From a virus: 64,000 bases of DNA. The stretch lies in IMG/VR virus record IMGVR_UViG_3300018891_000001, positions 151,871 through 215,870 of that record; one strand, written 5' to 3'. The first letter of the stretch is position 1. Every line of letters begins with the position of its first letter. Shown piece by piece: positions 15,844-25,566 of the stretch. The position numbers and the translations under genes were made by a program. Under the pieces are notes generated by a model. It was not told where the DNA came from, searched no databases, and was given only the letters and a program-made list of their open reading frames with translations.

Positions 15844-15863
15844 GTGTGTAATGCATTACACAC
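15844..15863. promoter_or_regulatory. Perfect 20-bp palindromic operator
   Basis: GTGTGTAATGCATTACACAC is a perfect palindrome containing the core TGTAATGCATTACA that recurs across the window. It lies between the dnaN stop and the next start codon. No T-run follows, so it is unlikely to be only a terminator. Confidence 0.65.
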
Positions 15864-15868
15864 TTGGT

Positions 15869-17197
15869 TTATTCGACTTCTTGAAAATCGGATTCAAACG
15901 GATTAAACTCAAATTCTGGAATGCCTTGGAAATCTTCAATTTCCACTGGCGCATTATAATTAATTTGAACGCTTCGTACTGGAACATAAAGCTGCACACA
16001 ATCTGGGTTTCCATTATTTAGTAAGCCTTTAAATGGTTGAATACCTGACGGTTTATTTGGCGCAGACGGCAAAAACTCAAAACGAATATAATCGTCATTG
16101 TTGTAGCGAGAAAGAGCTTCTTGTAAATAACGAACATTGACCGCTACAATCACATCAGCCCCTTTTCCTTCCGTAGTAGAAATATCTTGCTGGAATGAAC
16201 CAACTTCTTGTTCACGAGTATTGACTCGCATTTGATTAAGTTCTGGTTTGATACGAATAATAATCGGCTCATCCGTATTATAAACCGTAGAGTTATTGAG
16301 CAATTCCTTAAATGAACCAGCATGAATTACTACTGAACTTGCAGATTGTGATGAGTCAAAAATCAAACGATCTGTATCTGGATAATTTCCTTCTAATAAT
16401 CGAGCATATAATGTAACATCTTCAAACTCATAAACCACTTGAGTTGGATAAAAGTGAAGAATGACTTCTACTTCAGTTGCATCTAAGTGTTTTTTCACTT
16501 CTTGTAATACCGCTGCTGGCACAGTCATTTCCACATTTGTATGTTCTTCATCCAATTCGTAAACGTACTGACTTAATCGATGAGAGTCAGTGGCAACACA
16601 TTTAATAACACTGCCAGAAATCTTATGAAAGACTCCTGTTAAAATCGGGCGTGTTTCTTTAGTGGATACCGCATAAACCGTATGATCATAAATACGACTT
16701 AATACATCTGGATGAATAGAAACAGAAGTAATCTTTTCACCTAAATCCGGTGTACGTGGAAATTCATGTCCATCTAATCCGTGTAAATCAAAAGTTGGGC
16801 GACCCGATTTGATAACAGCCACTTTATCATGAATACGTATCTCAGTATTTTTGTGATTCAGTTTCTTGACAATTTGAATAAATTTATCGCCCGGAAAACA
16901 AATGGAACCCGGCTTTCCTTCTGTAATTTTAAAATTCGTTCCTTCTTTATTTTGAGTTGCTACAGCTTCTGTTAAGTAATCGTTATTAATGCCACGGAAA
17001 ATCAAACGATCTTCTTGAATTTCCATGTAAATGAATTTATAAATTTCCTGTACGGCCTTTTTCGCTACAGAACGTTCTACTTTGCTTACCAGTTTCTTGA
17101 GCAAATCTGTTTGAATTGCTAATGCCACATGAGTTTTTAATTCCTCTTCAATTTCTTGATCAATTTTTTCTACATCAATACCTTGTAATTCTAACAT
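15869..17197 (-). CDS. dnaN: DNA polymerase III beta sliding clamp
   Basis: A 442-residue clamp. Diagnostic segments are KETRPILTGV, TDSHRLS and LEGNYPDTDRLI, which match the domain boundaries of DnaN. It is longer than typical DnaN (about 370-380 aa), with an N-terminal helical extension (about 30 residues) and an acidic C-terminal tail of about 35 residues after the usual YVPVR end. The clamp tethers polymerases and repair proteins to DNA. Start at 17197 behind AAGGGAGG. Upstream are a sigma-A promoter, the palindromic operator and the CCC-UCC-GGG leader hairpin. Confidence 0.95.
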   Translation of the reverse strand: MLELQGIDVEKIDQEIEEELKTHVALAIQTDLLKKLVSKVERSVAKKAVQEIYKFIYMEIQEDRLIFRGINNDYLTEAVATQNKEGTNFKITEGKPGSICFPGDKFIQIVKKLNHKNTEIRIHDKVAVIKSGRPTFDLHGLDGHEFPRTPDLGEKITSVSIHPDVLSRIYDHTVYAVSTKETRPILTGVFHKISGSVIKCVATDSHRLSQYVYELDEEHTNVEMTVPAAVLQEVKKHLDATEVEVILHFYPTQVVYEFEDVTLYARLLEGNYPDTDRLIFDSSQSASSVVIHAGSFKELLNNSTVYNTDEPIIIRIKPELNQMRVNTREQEVGSFQQDISTTEGKGADVIVAVNVRYLQEALSRYNNDDYIRFEFLPSAPNKPSGIQPFKGLLNNGNPDCVQLYVPVRSVQINYNAPVEIEDFQGIPEFEFNPFESDFQEVE

Positions 17198-17227
17198 TCT
17201 AGTATCCTCCCTTTATATGTTTCTTTT

Positions 17228-17250
17228 TTTCACCCAATAACCCGGAGGGT
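17228..17250 (-). promoter_or_regulatory. Leader element copy 1 (dnaN)
   Basis: Minus strand: CCC TCC GGG followed by TTATTGGGTGAAAA, 30 nt upstream of the dnaN start. One of seven copies of the element. Confidence 0.75.
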
Positions 17251-17251
17251 T

Positions 17252-17294
17252 TGTAATACATTACAATAATAACAGAATAAACATGATCTTACAA
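17252..17294 (-). promoter_or_regulatory. dnaN promoter with TGTAATACATTACA operator
   Basis: Minus strand: TTGTAA (plus 17289-17294), 17-bp spacer, TATTAT (plus 17266-17271), directly followed by TGTAATGTATTACA (17252-17265). An operator at this position would overlap the transcription start. Confidence 0.7.
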
Positions 17295-17303
17295 CATCTG
17301 ATG

Positions 17304-17585
17304 CTATTTGCAAGAGATTTCTTGCTGTTTTCTCTTGCGTTCTTCTAACCACTCTTTTGCGCTTTGTAATCCTCGGAAATGACATCCTCTTTTTGTCCAT
17401 TCGTATATATACTCATGGGAAGTAATGTCATAAAGGAGAATCAAATTGTAACTGCAGTATAATGCTAAAATGTCATGTCCTTCACAATTCGTAGTAATAA
17501 TCCCCTTCCATTTTTTACTCGGAAGGGGAAGTTTACCTTCAAAAGCTCGAGTTAAACATTCATAAATTTGCTTCATAATAGCCAT
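17304..17585 (-). CDS. Hypothetical protein (93 aa)
   Basis: Starts at 17585 with AAGGGTGTGAG. Contains Trp- and Cys-containing beta segments and a basic C-terminus. It lies just upstream of the dnaN promoter, so it ends a separate operon. No recognised domain. Confidence 0.55.
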   Translation of the reverse strand: MAIMKQIYECLTRAFEGKLPLPSKKWKGIITTNCEGHDILALYCSYNLILLYDITSHEYIYEWTKRGCHFRGLQSAKEWLEERKRKQQEISCK

Positions 17586-17631
17586 CTCACACCCTTCATG
17601 ATTTTCATATTTACGGTTTTAATGTATATTC

Positions 17632-17940
17632 CTATTCCCATGAATCTAAATCATCATCATCGTGTTGGATGGAGTGTGGCTTAGTTTGTTGTATGTAGAG
17701 ATATAAATCGAATAATTCTTCTGCTTCTGGTTCAGGTTTCTCCAACAACTGTTTTTTATGCTTTAAAAATTCCCGCAAAGGAACAAAAGGATACACTTTT
17801 AAATCTGTGTCTACATCACCTTCGGTTCCTTCTGGGGTGGAATATGTGTAACAACCTGTTTCAAATAAAAGATAGTAAATACCATTGGGGAGTTCTTCGA
17901 TTTGATCAAGATCATCACAAAGAACTACTTCCCGAAACAC
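17632..17940 (-). CDS. Hypothetical acidic protein (102 aa)
   Basis: GTG 17940 with GAGGAA immediately upstream; the spacing is poor, so the start is uncertain. The C-terminal tail is very acidic (HDDDDLD). No recognised domain. Confidence 0.5.
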   Translation of the reverse strand: MFREVVLCDDLDQIEELPNGIYYLLFETGCYTYSTPEGTEGDVDTDLKVYPFVPLREFLKHKKQLLEKPEPEAEELFDLYLYIQQTKPHSIQHDDDDLDSWE

Positions 17941-17954
17941 TTCCTCAGCATAAT

Positions 17955-18524
17955 TTATATCCCTCCCGTAAGCTCTTGAATCCGGCTAGTTGCATAATAA
18001 TAAAGAGAACGAGCTTCATCAATATCTTTAGCCAACCACAATTTTTCTTCCATTTCTTCTTTTAGCTGTTTTAGTTCATTTTTTATCTCATCAATATTTA
18101 AAATTCGGGATTTAATGTATTCATCAGCCGGTGAACCTTCAGATATTCTCTGATATTGAAAAATTCGGGATTTAATGTATTCATCAGCCGGTGAACCTTC
18201 AGATATTCTCTGATATTGAAAAGTATCTTCACAGCCTCTAAAGAGTTTAGAAATAGCGATTTTATGAGGTTCTTTTTGATTTTCAAGATGTCTGATTTGT
18301 TTTTCTAATTCCCTGATTTGTTGGTCAATATCTTTAATGGCATTAAAATGAGGCTGCAAATTATTTTGAACAATAAACTCTTGTTTGAGCTCTTCCTTTC
18401 GCTGTGCTAATACATCTCGTCGGTCATAGAGAATATCATTGATTTTACCCTCAATCATATCAATCAGTTTCTCAATACGTTTTGCATCTAATCCTCGGTC
18501 ATGACGAATAATTTGTGTAGTCAT
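17955..18524 (-). CDS. Coiled-coil protein with internal 20-residue duplication
   Basis: ATG 18524 follows GGGAGGG (189 residues). Long coiled-coil segments (about residues 25-90 and 140-170) flank a perfect tandem duplication of 20 residues, from FQYQRISEGS to EYIKSRI, encoded by 60 identical bases repeated once (18101-18220). The duplication is in frame, so the protein stays intact. Function unknown; a structural or DNA-organising role is possible but unproven. Confidence 0.6.
   Translation of the reverse strand: MTTQIIRHDRGLDAKRIEKLIDMIEGKINDILYDRRDVLAQRKEELKQEFIVQNNLQPHFNAIKDIDQQIRELEKQIRHLENQKEPHKIAISKLFRGCEDTFQYQRISEGSPADEYIKSRIFQYQRISEGSPADEYIKSRILNIDEIKNELKQLKEEMEEKLWLAKDIDEARSLYYYATSRIQELTGGI
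18101..18220. repeat. Perfect tandem duplication, 2 x 60 bp
   Basis: Positions 18101-18160 and 18161-18220 are identical. In-frame within the coiled-coil gene. Identity at every third base implies a recent event or an assembly artefact. Confidence 0.95.
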
Positions 18525-18526
18525 GA

Positions 18527-18772
18527 TTATCCCTCCCAATGTCCATGACGTTTTAATATTTCAATGACTTCATTGATATAAGGCTCATCCATGTTAATTA
18601 CAATATAGCTATTCAGTTTTTTTCCTTCTTCTATGCGACCTTTGTTGATTTCCTCGCATAAATCACGTAAATACATCTTCTGTGTTTCCCAACCGTATTT
18701 CTCTACATCTTCTGTTTTTAATACAATGTATTTTGGGTGTTGTTTGATTTCTTGAATGGTTGAATCAATCAT
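18527..18772 (-). CDS. Hypothetical protein (81 aa)
   Basis: Starts at 18772 with GAAGGAAAG; 2 bp from the coiled-coil gene. Helical, charged protein with a C-terminal RHGHW. No recognised domain. Confidence 0.55.
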   Translation of the reverse strand: MIDSTIQEIKQHPKYIVLKTEDVEKYGWETQKMYLRDLCEEINKGRIEEGKKLNSYIVINMDEPYINEVIEILKRHGHWEG

Positions 18773-18790
18773 ACTTTCCTTCCTTTCGAA

Positions 18791-19372
18791 TCACCAGTTG
18801 ATGGTACAGCTGCTATCACTCTCAAAATATGGCTGAATAACTTCTTCCACTCGATAAAATACATCATTGTAATAAAAAACATTGCGATTTTGGAAATCAC
18901 GTAGCTCTGGATACCCTTCGATTTTTTCCACTTTTAAAATGATGAGGTGTTCATCAATATTTTCTAGATTTTCATAGTCCCAATCACTTGAAATTTCGTC
19001 TAACTCTTGTTCCAATTCATGTTTGTCTGCATAAAACTCTATCTCATCACTATAATTATTGATGACAATATAGTGCATCGCTTCCTCTCGATCCATCTCA
19101 GCGTAAAAGGCATCTCGACAGGAACGGCATTCATAATAATTCCCTGTTTGAAAAGAACCATAATCATGTTTTTCATGATAACATAATTCCTCGGTAGAAC
19201 CGCATTTTCTGCATTTTTGTTCAATTTCAAAAGCTTCTAACGGCAGTGAATTAATGTAACGATGTGAGTCCAGGTAGGCATATTTATCACTGGCTCCGCA
19301 ATACAGACATTCTGTTCCTTCAAAGTTTTCTGGTAATACACGACCGCAACGGTATTTTGAACAGTATTTCAT
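18791..19372 (-). CDS. Multi-zinc-ribbon protein (193 aa)
   Basis: AAGGAGG precedes two adjacent ATGs (19375 and 19372); the second has better spacing. CxxxxC and CxxC pairs at the start (CSKYRCG, CLYC), then CRKC...CRSC, indicate at least two zinc ribbons in residues 1-100, followed by an acidic alpha/beta region. Function unknown; nucleic-acid binding is plausible. Confidence 0.6.
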   Translation of the reverse strand: MKYCSKYRCGRVLPENFEGTECLYCGASDKYAYLDSHRYINSLPLEAFEIEQKCRKCGSTEELCYHEKHDYGSFQTGNYYECRSCRDAFYAEMDREEAMHYIVINNYSDEIEFYADKHELEQELDEISSDWDYENLENIDEHLIILKVEKIEGYPELRDFQNRNVFYYNDVFYRVEEVIQPYFESDSSCTINW

Positions 19373-19424
19373 CATAATCCTCCTTACCATTTATTCCATT
19401 TCTGTTTCCTATTGCCTACTTCAA

Positions 19425-19466
19425 ATAGAAGGAGCGACCTCTTATAAAGCAAAGAGGTCTAGCTCC
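19425..19466 (-). terminator. Intrinsic terminator after the SF2 helicase
   Basis: Minus-strand GGAGC-TA-GACCTCTT pairs with AAGAGGTC-GCTCC, followed by TTCTATTT. It includes the helicase stop codon. Confidence 0.75.
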
Positions 19467-22400
19467 TGTTGCCCCTCAATAACTTGCTTCCGCTTTGGTA
19501 CACCCTTATTGTATTCTCTAACGTTTTCTACTTTCTTGATGACAGAATCAAACATGGATAAATAATCGTCAATGGCTTTACGAGTCCGACGAACATCTTC
19601 TTTTGTTGCACGACCGACCTTTGCTTCTTCTTCTACAAAGCGAATCAATCCTTGAGCAATCTTACGTACTGTATCAATACCGCCTTCAATTGGATTCATG
19701 ATATAACCTTCATAATCCTGAAACTCCACAGCTTGCATTTCCTCAAAGGACTGATTTTTGCGGGCAAAGATATCATGTACCGTTTCAATATCTTCAAAGA
19801 CATTATCATTAAGGAGCTGTTTGGCTAATGCATTCATGCCGTCAGAACTATCTGCCATGGCACGCAATCCTTCTTCAGAGAATTTTCCTTGCATAGCCAT
19901 AGCTGCATCAATTTTGCGAGCAATATGTTTGAGAGCTTTCTCTTGAATCGTATCACGATACACATAGGTGTATACTTTTACATCTTTCGTTTGTTTGAGT
20001 CGCCATGAACGACGAGAGGCCTGCATGTAATCATATGTGGAATAATCCAATTGGAAAAAGTGGATATTTGGAAAAGCAAGTAAATCTAATCCAACTTTCA
20101 CCAATCGTGGATTGGTAATAAGAATGTCCCAATCGTGTTTCTCCATCATTCCATGAAGCCATTGTTCCCGTTGTTGAGAATTCTTTGGCATTCGAATCCC
20201 GTCATAGCTTCCACCATTTCGAAGAATTCCTACATTATAACCTCGACGTTTGAATTCTTCATACAAGTAAATATCCACTTGATTCCATGCTTCTTTTCCG
20301 GTGTATTTGACATAAATCAGATTCTTGCGACCATGCTGATAAATTTCATCATCAATAATGCGGATCAATTGTTCTACTTTTCTTGGCACAAAATTTACTG
20401 GATCAAAAGTACGAGGAACTCCAAGAATATGACGATGTCCATCTTTATCATATGTGACAATTTCTTCTACATTAAATGGTGTATCCGCATACTGATACAT
20501 GGCATTGATAAAGGTAGAAATACTATTCATGCCACCTAACCCTTCTGTTGAACGCATGGTTACGGCGACATCATGTGCAATTTGTCGATAAGCATCATGG
20601 TGTTCAGAACTCATATCTACCACTACCGGGATTTCTCGATATGGCGGTAATGCATATCCCATGTCATTTAGTTCTAAGAAGGCACAATTATTCATCAGAT
20701 GCATCGGGAATAAATGTGGTGAAATACCTGGTTTTTGTGAAGTCGTACGACGAATGCGACCATCTCGTGCACGAGTACTTCGCTCATTAATTCCATATCG
20801 ACGATTAAAGAGTGATTCATCTTGATACGTAATGCCTTCCCGAAGAAGTCCTTTTGGATTTAAGCGAGCTAGTAAATAAAAAATATCTCGAGCCATTCCA
20901 CCCATTAATGTCCCCGTTAGCAAAATTTGTTTTTCAGTATGGTTCACTAATTGGCCAAATGCAGTACCTGTTGTAGAATCTCCACTTTTGTACTCATGAA
21001 CTTCATCAGCAATTAGGTATTTAAAGAATCCTCTTGGTAATTTCTTATTGATATACCAAGCTGGAGATACTTTTCGATATCCAGAATCCAGTGGAAGTTT
21101 TTCTGGCTGCCATAATACATATCCGCATTCTTGTTCCTCATCTGCCGGCACCCAACGATTACTATTGTAATCCAACTTCCATTCCTTAATTTCCTCTTTT
21201 GGTAAAAGAGAAGTTGGAACTTTGTTTCGGCAGCGATAATTTTCTTTGGTCATATTCTTTACCCAGTTCTTTGATGACTTGTTGTAAGTTTCAAAGAAAT
21301 GTTCTTCTGCATATTCACCGCCACGTTCGAATAATGGATTCCCACACTTTGGACAATAAAAACTGGTTTCGCCTACCGAATAAAACACATCAGGTCTTCC
21401 GCTCTCATAATTCCAGACTTCGTTTCGAATCATGCGAACACGATACTCAGGATGAACAACTTGATGCATGCCATCTCCTCGTCGAACATGTCGAATTTGT
21501 TCAGGTTCTACGTCCTCTACAGAACGGAATGTAATATCAGATTTATGAACACGCCAATCTTTGATAGGCTCCATCGGATAAGTAAACTTGGACAACTCAG
21601 AGCTCATGATGTAATATTCCCATTTCTCCGGTTTCTTGTATTTTATTTTTCCTTTTGCATCCATGTATTGGTTTTGTTCCTGGATTCGTTTTACGTCTAA
21701 CCAATGTTGAATAATATGTGTTTCTACATTCGGTATTCGTTCTTTAATTTCCCGTGCCCATTTTTCTACCATAATGGAAGGACACAGGACAATAACCCGC
21801 TGTGGTTGAGGATTGGTTTCTACGTTTTGCAGCATTGCTTCTGTGATGTATGGAACTACTTCACCCATTGTGGTTTTACCTGTCGATACCTTCTAGGTCG
21901 GGAATTTAACCCAACCACTCCCCTTTCGGAGAGGACGAGACTATATCATCACTCAGGCTCGGAGACAGCCTTCATCGTGTCGGGCGCTCGTGTCGGGTTT
22001 ATTGGTCGGCATCCTCACCCGTTAGTCGTTGAACCTTCCTAGCTACTCAAGTGCCATTCGCTAGGCTTGGCTGCTGATTGCCATATCCTTTCGGACTTAG
22101 GTTTCCAGCAATTCACCCGATTTTACATGGGCTACAGGATAATGTTTTCGTTCCAGATAAATCGTTGCATTGTTGTAGAGGAAATTTACAAATTTCGCAT
22201 ACAATCCATTTCCACCGAATCGATAACCAAATGCTCTTCCATTCTCTTTGTATTTTTCTCTTAGTGGCAATCCGTGTTCATGTAGAACTTTGGAATAAGC
22301 ATCTAGGAATTCTTTTGTACCAATCACTTCTATATTCACTTGAGGTCTGGAATTATCTCTCGGATCATAGAAGTAATGAATGCTTCCATCTCCATCGAAA

Positions 22401-23954
22401 TATCCTCTCATAAAATGATGCAATAAATGATGTGGCACTTGCTCTTCTGTTGGGAATTGCAAGGTCAATGATTTGGCAGGCGTACAGCCTTTATCAATTA
22501 AATCCTGTACAATTTCCATCGATACGAGTTGTAATCGATAGCATAGATGACCATTCACGTTTCTTGGTTTGATGTCCATTTCAGGAGAGATAAAATCTCG
22601 AAATCGCTCAAGATGATTAACATCTTTTTCAGATAAGCTTAGTTCCAATGTTCCCCGTGGTTCATAAACTGAGCCATCGGCATATAAGAAGCCTAACCAA
22701 TATGCTTTTTCCTCGGTATCGATTACTTTAAACGCATCGGTGTTGTGATTGTATTTACTTCTTCCTGTTGTCATCCCTCTGGATTTTATCTGTATCCCAT
22801 CTGCTTTTAACATTTGGGATAATTTCTTGCGGTCAAAACCTGTGAGCTCTGAAATCTTTCTCAACGATTTACCTTCCAAAAACATTTGCTTTGCCATTTC
22901 ATACATGTTATCACTCCCATAGGTATATTTCCTATACCCATAATAACATGCTATGAAATGCATTACGACCTGTTTGTTAACCCATTTCTCCAACGATAAA
23001 ACAAAAATCATCTTCCACCAATGTTTTAGAAACACCCATAACAGTATTGGCTTGCGGTGGATATAGACCTGTAATTCCTTGCTGATTGGCACATAAATTC
23101 ACATCACGAAAAGCGGGATGATGTCGTTCTTTCTCCGGATCAAAACGAACAGCAATATTCTCTTGGATACGTTTTCCTAGCTCTGGTGCAAAGTGAGTTA
23201 AATAATCATCAATCGTCTGACAATGAGGTAATATGGATTGACTTTCATCTCGGCCATCTTCTTCAATTGCAAAGTTTAACTCATATCCTTGAACTCCTTC
23301 TGAGATAATGTTTTCTAGCTGTTCTTCTGTAATCATAAGAAGTCCTGCTTCTAGAGAATAATTGGAACCAAAACACTTCACGGTAAGAGGTGTATAATAA
23401 CCTTCCTCTTCTAGTCGTTCGACAATATAATCAGTCCATTCCTCTAGCATTGGTGTATTATATCGGTCATTCAGAACATGAAACACTTGTTTTTTGTAAT
23501 TACCATCCCATGCCAAAATGAGTTCAGCTAAATGGCTTGGAATAGATTCTGGATCTAGACCTTGATTGATTCGTTCTCTTTGTTCTGCTAACCATTGATT
23601 ACGTGCTTTTAAATCTGGTTTTGCATTTTTGGCCACCATCAAAATATGAGTTAAATCATCAACTTTTAATACCTCTTCATCATACGGCTTTTTAGACGTA
23701 GGAATAGCAAAAACACTATGACGAATAAATCCTGTTTCGTATCGATTTCCTTCAGCACGATAAATTTGTCCCGTTTTTCCATCTTGCATAAGCCATGCGG
23801 CTTGCTTTACTTTGGAATCCACACCAATCAAATTGGCTAAATAGATGACATTATCGCTATCTGTCACAAGTAGATCACAATAGGCTATGCCGCTTGAAGA
23901 ATGACGGTTATACATTTCTAATGTATATATTTCCGGCATATAAAGGCGTGGCAT
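19442..23954 (-). CDS. SF2 (SNF2-like) helicase, interrupted by a group I intron
   Basis: Two exons, 22980-23954 and 19442-21883, join in frame to a 1138-residue protein. Splicing after ...ATGGGT onto ACAGGTAAA rebuilds the P-loop GEMGTGKT (residues 322-329), which neither exon has alone. DEVH is at about residue 618, followed by TGT (motif III) and a C-terminal helicase domain (NPRLVKVGLDL, QASRRSWR). A CPKC...C zinc insert lies between. The tail QQELDLFAL is a clamp-binding hexapeptide. ATG 23954 follows GAGGTG. It neighbours a degenerate methyltransferase, a pair common on large plasmids. Confidence 0.85.
21884..22979 (-). mobile_element. Group I intron with LAGLIDADG homing endonuclease
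   Basis: 1096 bp. The 5' exon ends in T and the intron ends in G, as required for group I splicing. Core elements are visible on the minus strand: GGCAATCAGCAGCCAAGCC (P4/J/P5-P6 type) and GATGATATAGTC (P7 type). It sits exactly in the helicase P-loop codons, a typical conserved homing site, and carries its own endonuclease gene. Confidence 0.9.
22097..22906 (-). CDS. LAGLIDADG homing endonuclease, intron-encoded
   Basis: ATG 22906 follows GGGAGTG (269 residues); the frame is open further into the exon but that part is not used. An N-terminal helix-turn-helix (SLRKISELTGFDRKKLSQML) precedes the two LAGLIDADG motifs, LGFLYADG and FMRGYFDGDG, so this is a two-motif, single-chain enzyme. It would cleave intronless helicase alleles to spread the intron. 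Both catalytic Asp residues are present, so it looks active. Confidence 0.9.
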   Translation of the reverse strand: MYEMAKQMFLEGKSLRKISELTGFDRKKLSQMLKADGIQIKSRGMTTGRSKYNHNTDAFKVIDTEEKAYWLGFLYADGSVYEPRGTLELSLSEKDVNHLERFRDFISPEMDIKPRNVNGHLCYRLQLVSMEIVQDLIDKGCTPAKSLTLQFPTEEQVPHHLLHHFMRGYFDGDGSIHYFYDPRDNSRPQVNIEVIGTKEFLDAYSKVLHEHGLPLREKYKENGRAFGYRFGGNGLYAKFVNFLYNNATIYLERKHYPVAHVKSGELLET

Positions 23955-23980
23955 TTCTTTCACCTCTTTGTTTGTATTTT

Positions 23981-24157
23981 TTAGGCTTCCCATATTTTGA
24001 TTTCATTTCTTATCCATCGTTTTTCAATATTTCGTTGATGTTTATTACGGCGACGCTTATCTTTCCCTTTTACTCGTGGTGTTGGGTATTGCCCATCTTT
24101 TGTCCAATCCCAGTTACCATATGTTTTATTGGTTTCAATTTTAATTTGACGGTACAT
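23981..24157 (-). CDS. Small basic protein (58 aa)
   Basis: ATG 24157 follows TAGGTGA, 8 bp from the upstream stop. The 58 residues are very basic (KDKRRRNKHQR), suggesting nucleic-acid binding. It lies between the methyltransferase-like gene and the helicase in one operon. No recognised family. Confidence 0.55.
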   Translation of the reverse strand: MYRQIKIETNKTYGNWDWTKDGQYPTPRVKGKDKRRRNKHQRNIEKRWIRNEIKIWEA

Positions 24158-24165
24158 GTAATCAC

Positions 24166-25551
24166 CTACATGATTTTTCGGAATTGTCCTTTGGCATCTA
24201 AGATTTTTACGCCAATATTGTAAAATTCTCGTTCTACAACTTTGGTTAAGCCATCATCATCGGTTTCTGTAAATTCACGAACATCTTTAATGGCACTTCC
24301 TTTTACAAGATGCTGATCGGGTCCAGTGCCAATATATCCATTCAAAAATCCGGATGTGAGTAATAACATGATATGTCCTTTATGAAGTGGAGATGGTGTC
24401 ACAGGATTATAGTTATTAAAAACTTGAGAATTCTTCTCTTGATATACTTGCAATAACTTGGATTTTTGAAGGGATAATAAAGCTTCGCTTCCCGTAACCG
24501 GACCTACTCGGAATGATTGAATTTCATCTGGATGACAAGCCGGAACCTCATAAATAGGCTCCAATTGTGGTTCAATTACTCCATACATAGCATCCACTTT
24601 AGCTCGGAAGACTTGCTTTTCATATTGTTCATGTCCTTCAGGAACTGTAATTTCACGAATCTTTCCAAAAGACTTATAAGGTCGTTCTTTGGTTCGAGCA
24701 ATGGCCTTTCCTAATTCATAATGTTCTCGAGTCGCTTTCTTTCGTTTTTTGGCTAAGATAATGCATTTTCGATATTCAAGATATTCATCATCATCCAAAC
24801 GGAGGATTCTAATATCTTCGTACTGATTCACCAATTTAAAAGCAATCGTATCGTCAATAAATTCTTTTGGAGTAATCATGATTAAAATACCACCTGGGCG
24901 CAGGTATGTAGTTGCTCGTTGCAGCAGAAACGCATCCCATCGCATGCTAGACATTTTCTTTTGTTGCTCTTTCATGGCCATGCGCCATGCTTTCACACGT
25001 TTTTCTAATTCGGCACGAATTTTTCTTTCAATCCGCTCTTGACGCTGCTCTTCTGTTTCTTGGTCTTTCCGTTCGGTGTTATCTTCATTTAGTGCGCCAA
25101 AATCAATTTGCTTAGAAATTTGAGCTTGCAGTCGCTTCTTTTCTTCTTCTTGACGCAAGACTTGTTCTCGAATTTCTTTTTCAAAATTTGGCATATTATA
25201 TGGATCAATCTGCTCAAACACTTCATGAATCAATCGATCATCAACATAAGGATGAACCACCATAAGAGAGAAAACATCATTGGTGATCTTAGCTTCAGAG
25301 CGATAATCGGATTGGGAAACACGATAATAGGAATAAGTGTTTCTCATAGAATCACAATCCGCTGGTAATTCATCTACTCCATATAAAAAACGTTGGTCAT
25401 GTTTTGAAGTTAACTGATGAAGAAAAGACCCATTGAAAGCTCTCCAGTCCATAGCAGTAATAGGTTGACCTTCCGGAAATTTTAAATACATTTGCAGCAA
25501 TTTGGTTGTATATTGACTAAGCGGATGATTAATTTTCCATGGTTGTGACAT
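24166..25551 (-). CDS. Degenerate SAM-methyltransferase-like protein (DUF6094-like)
   Basis: A 461-residue protein with the C-terminal half of a Rossmann methyltransferase: RPGGILIMITPKEF is the typical strand-turn before motif VIII. The position of motif IV reads VVHPYVDD where NPPYDD is expected, and no GxGxG motif I is seen, so it may bind rather than methylate. A long charged coiled-coil insert (about residues 125-200) is present. It lies upstream of the SF2 helicase, a pairing seen with DUF6094 proteins on Bacillota elements. Family name is from memory. Confidence 0.55.
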   Translation of the reverse strand: MSQPWKINHPLSQYTTKLLQMYLKFPEGQPITAMDWRAFNGSFLHQLTSKHDQRFLYGVDELPADCDSMRNTYSYYRVSQSDYRSEAKITNDVFSLMVVHPYVDDRLIHEVFEQIDPYNMPNFEKEIREQVLRQEEEKKRLQAQISKQIDFGALNEDNTERKDQETEEQRQERIERKIRAELEKRVKAWRMAMKEQQKKMSSMRWDAFLLQRATTYLRPGGILIMITPKEFIDDTIAFKLVNQYEDIRILRLDDDEYLEYRKCIILAKKRKKATREHYELGKAIARTKERPYKSFGKIREITVPEGHEQYEKQVFRAKVDAMYGVIEPQLEPIYEVPACHPDEIQSFRVGPVTGSEALLSLQKSKLLQVYQEKNSQVFNNYNPVTPSPLHKGHIMLLLTSGFLNGYIGTGPDQHLVKGSAIKDVREFTETDDDGLTKVVEREFYNIGVKILDAKGQFRKIM

Positions 25552-25566
25552 ATTCTCATCTCCTTT

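Noticed and set aside
22907-23092. N-terminal extension of the homing-endonuclease frame into the helicase exon
   Set aside because: The part before 22906 reads through the 5' exon in another frame; the ribosome site is at 22906.
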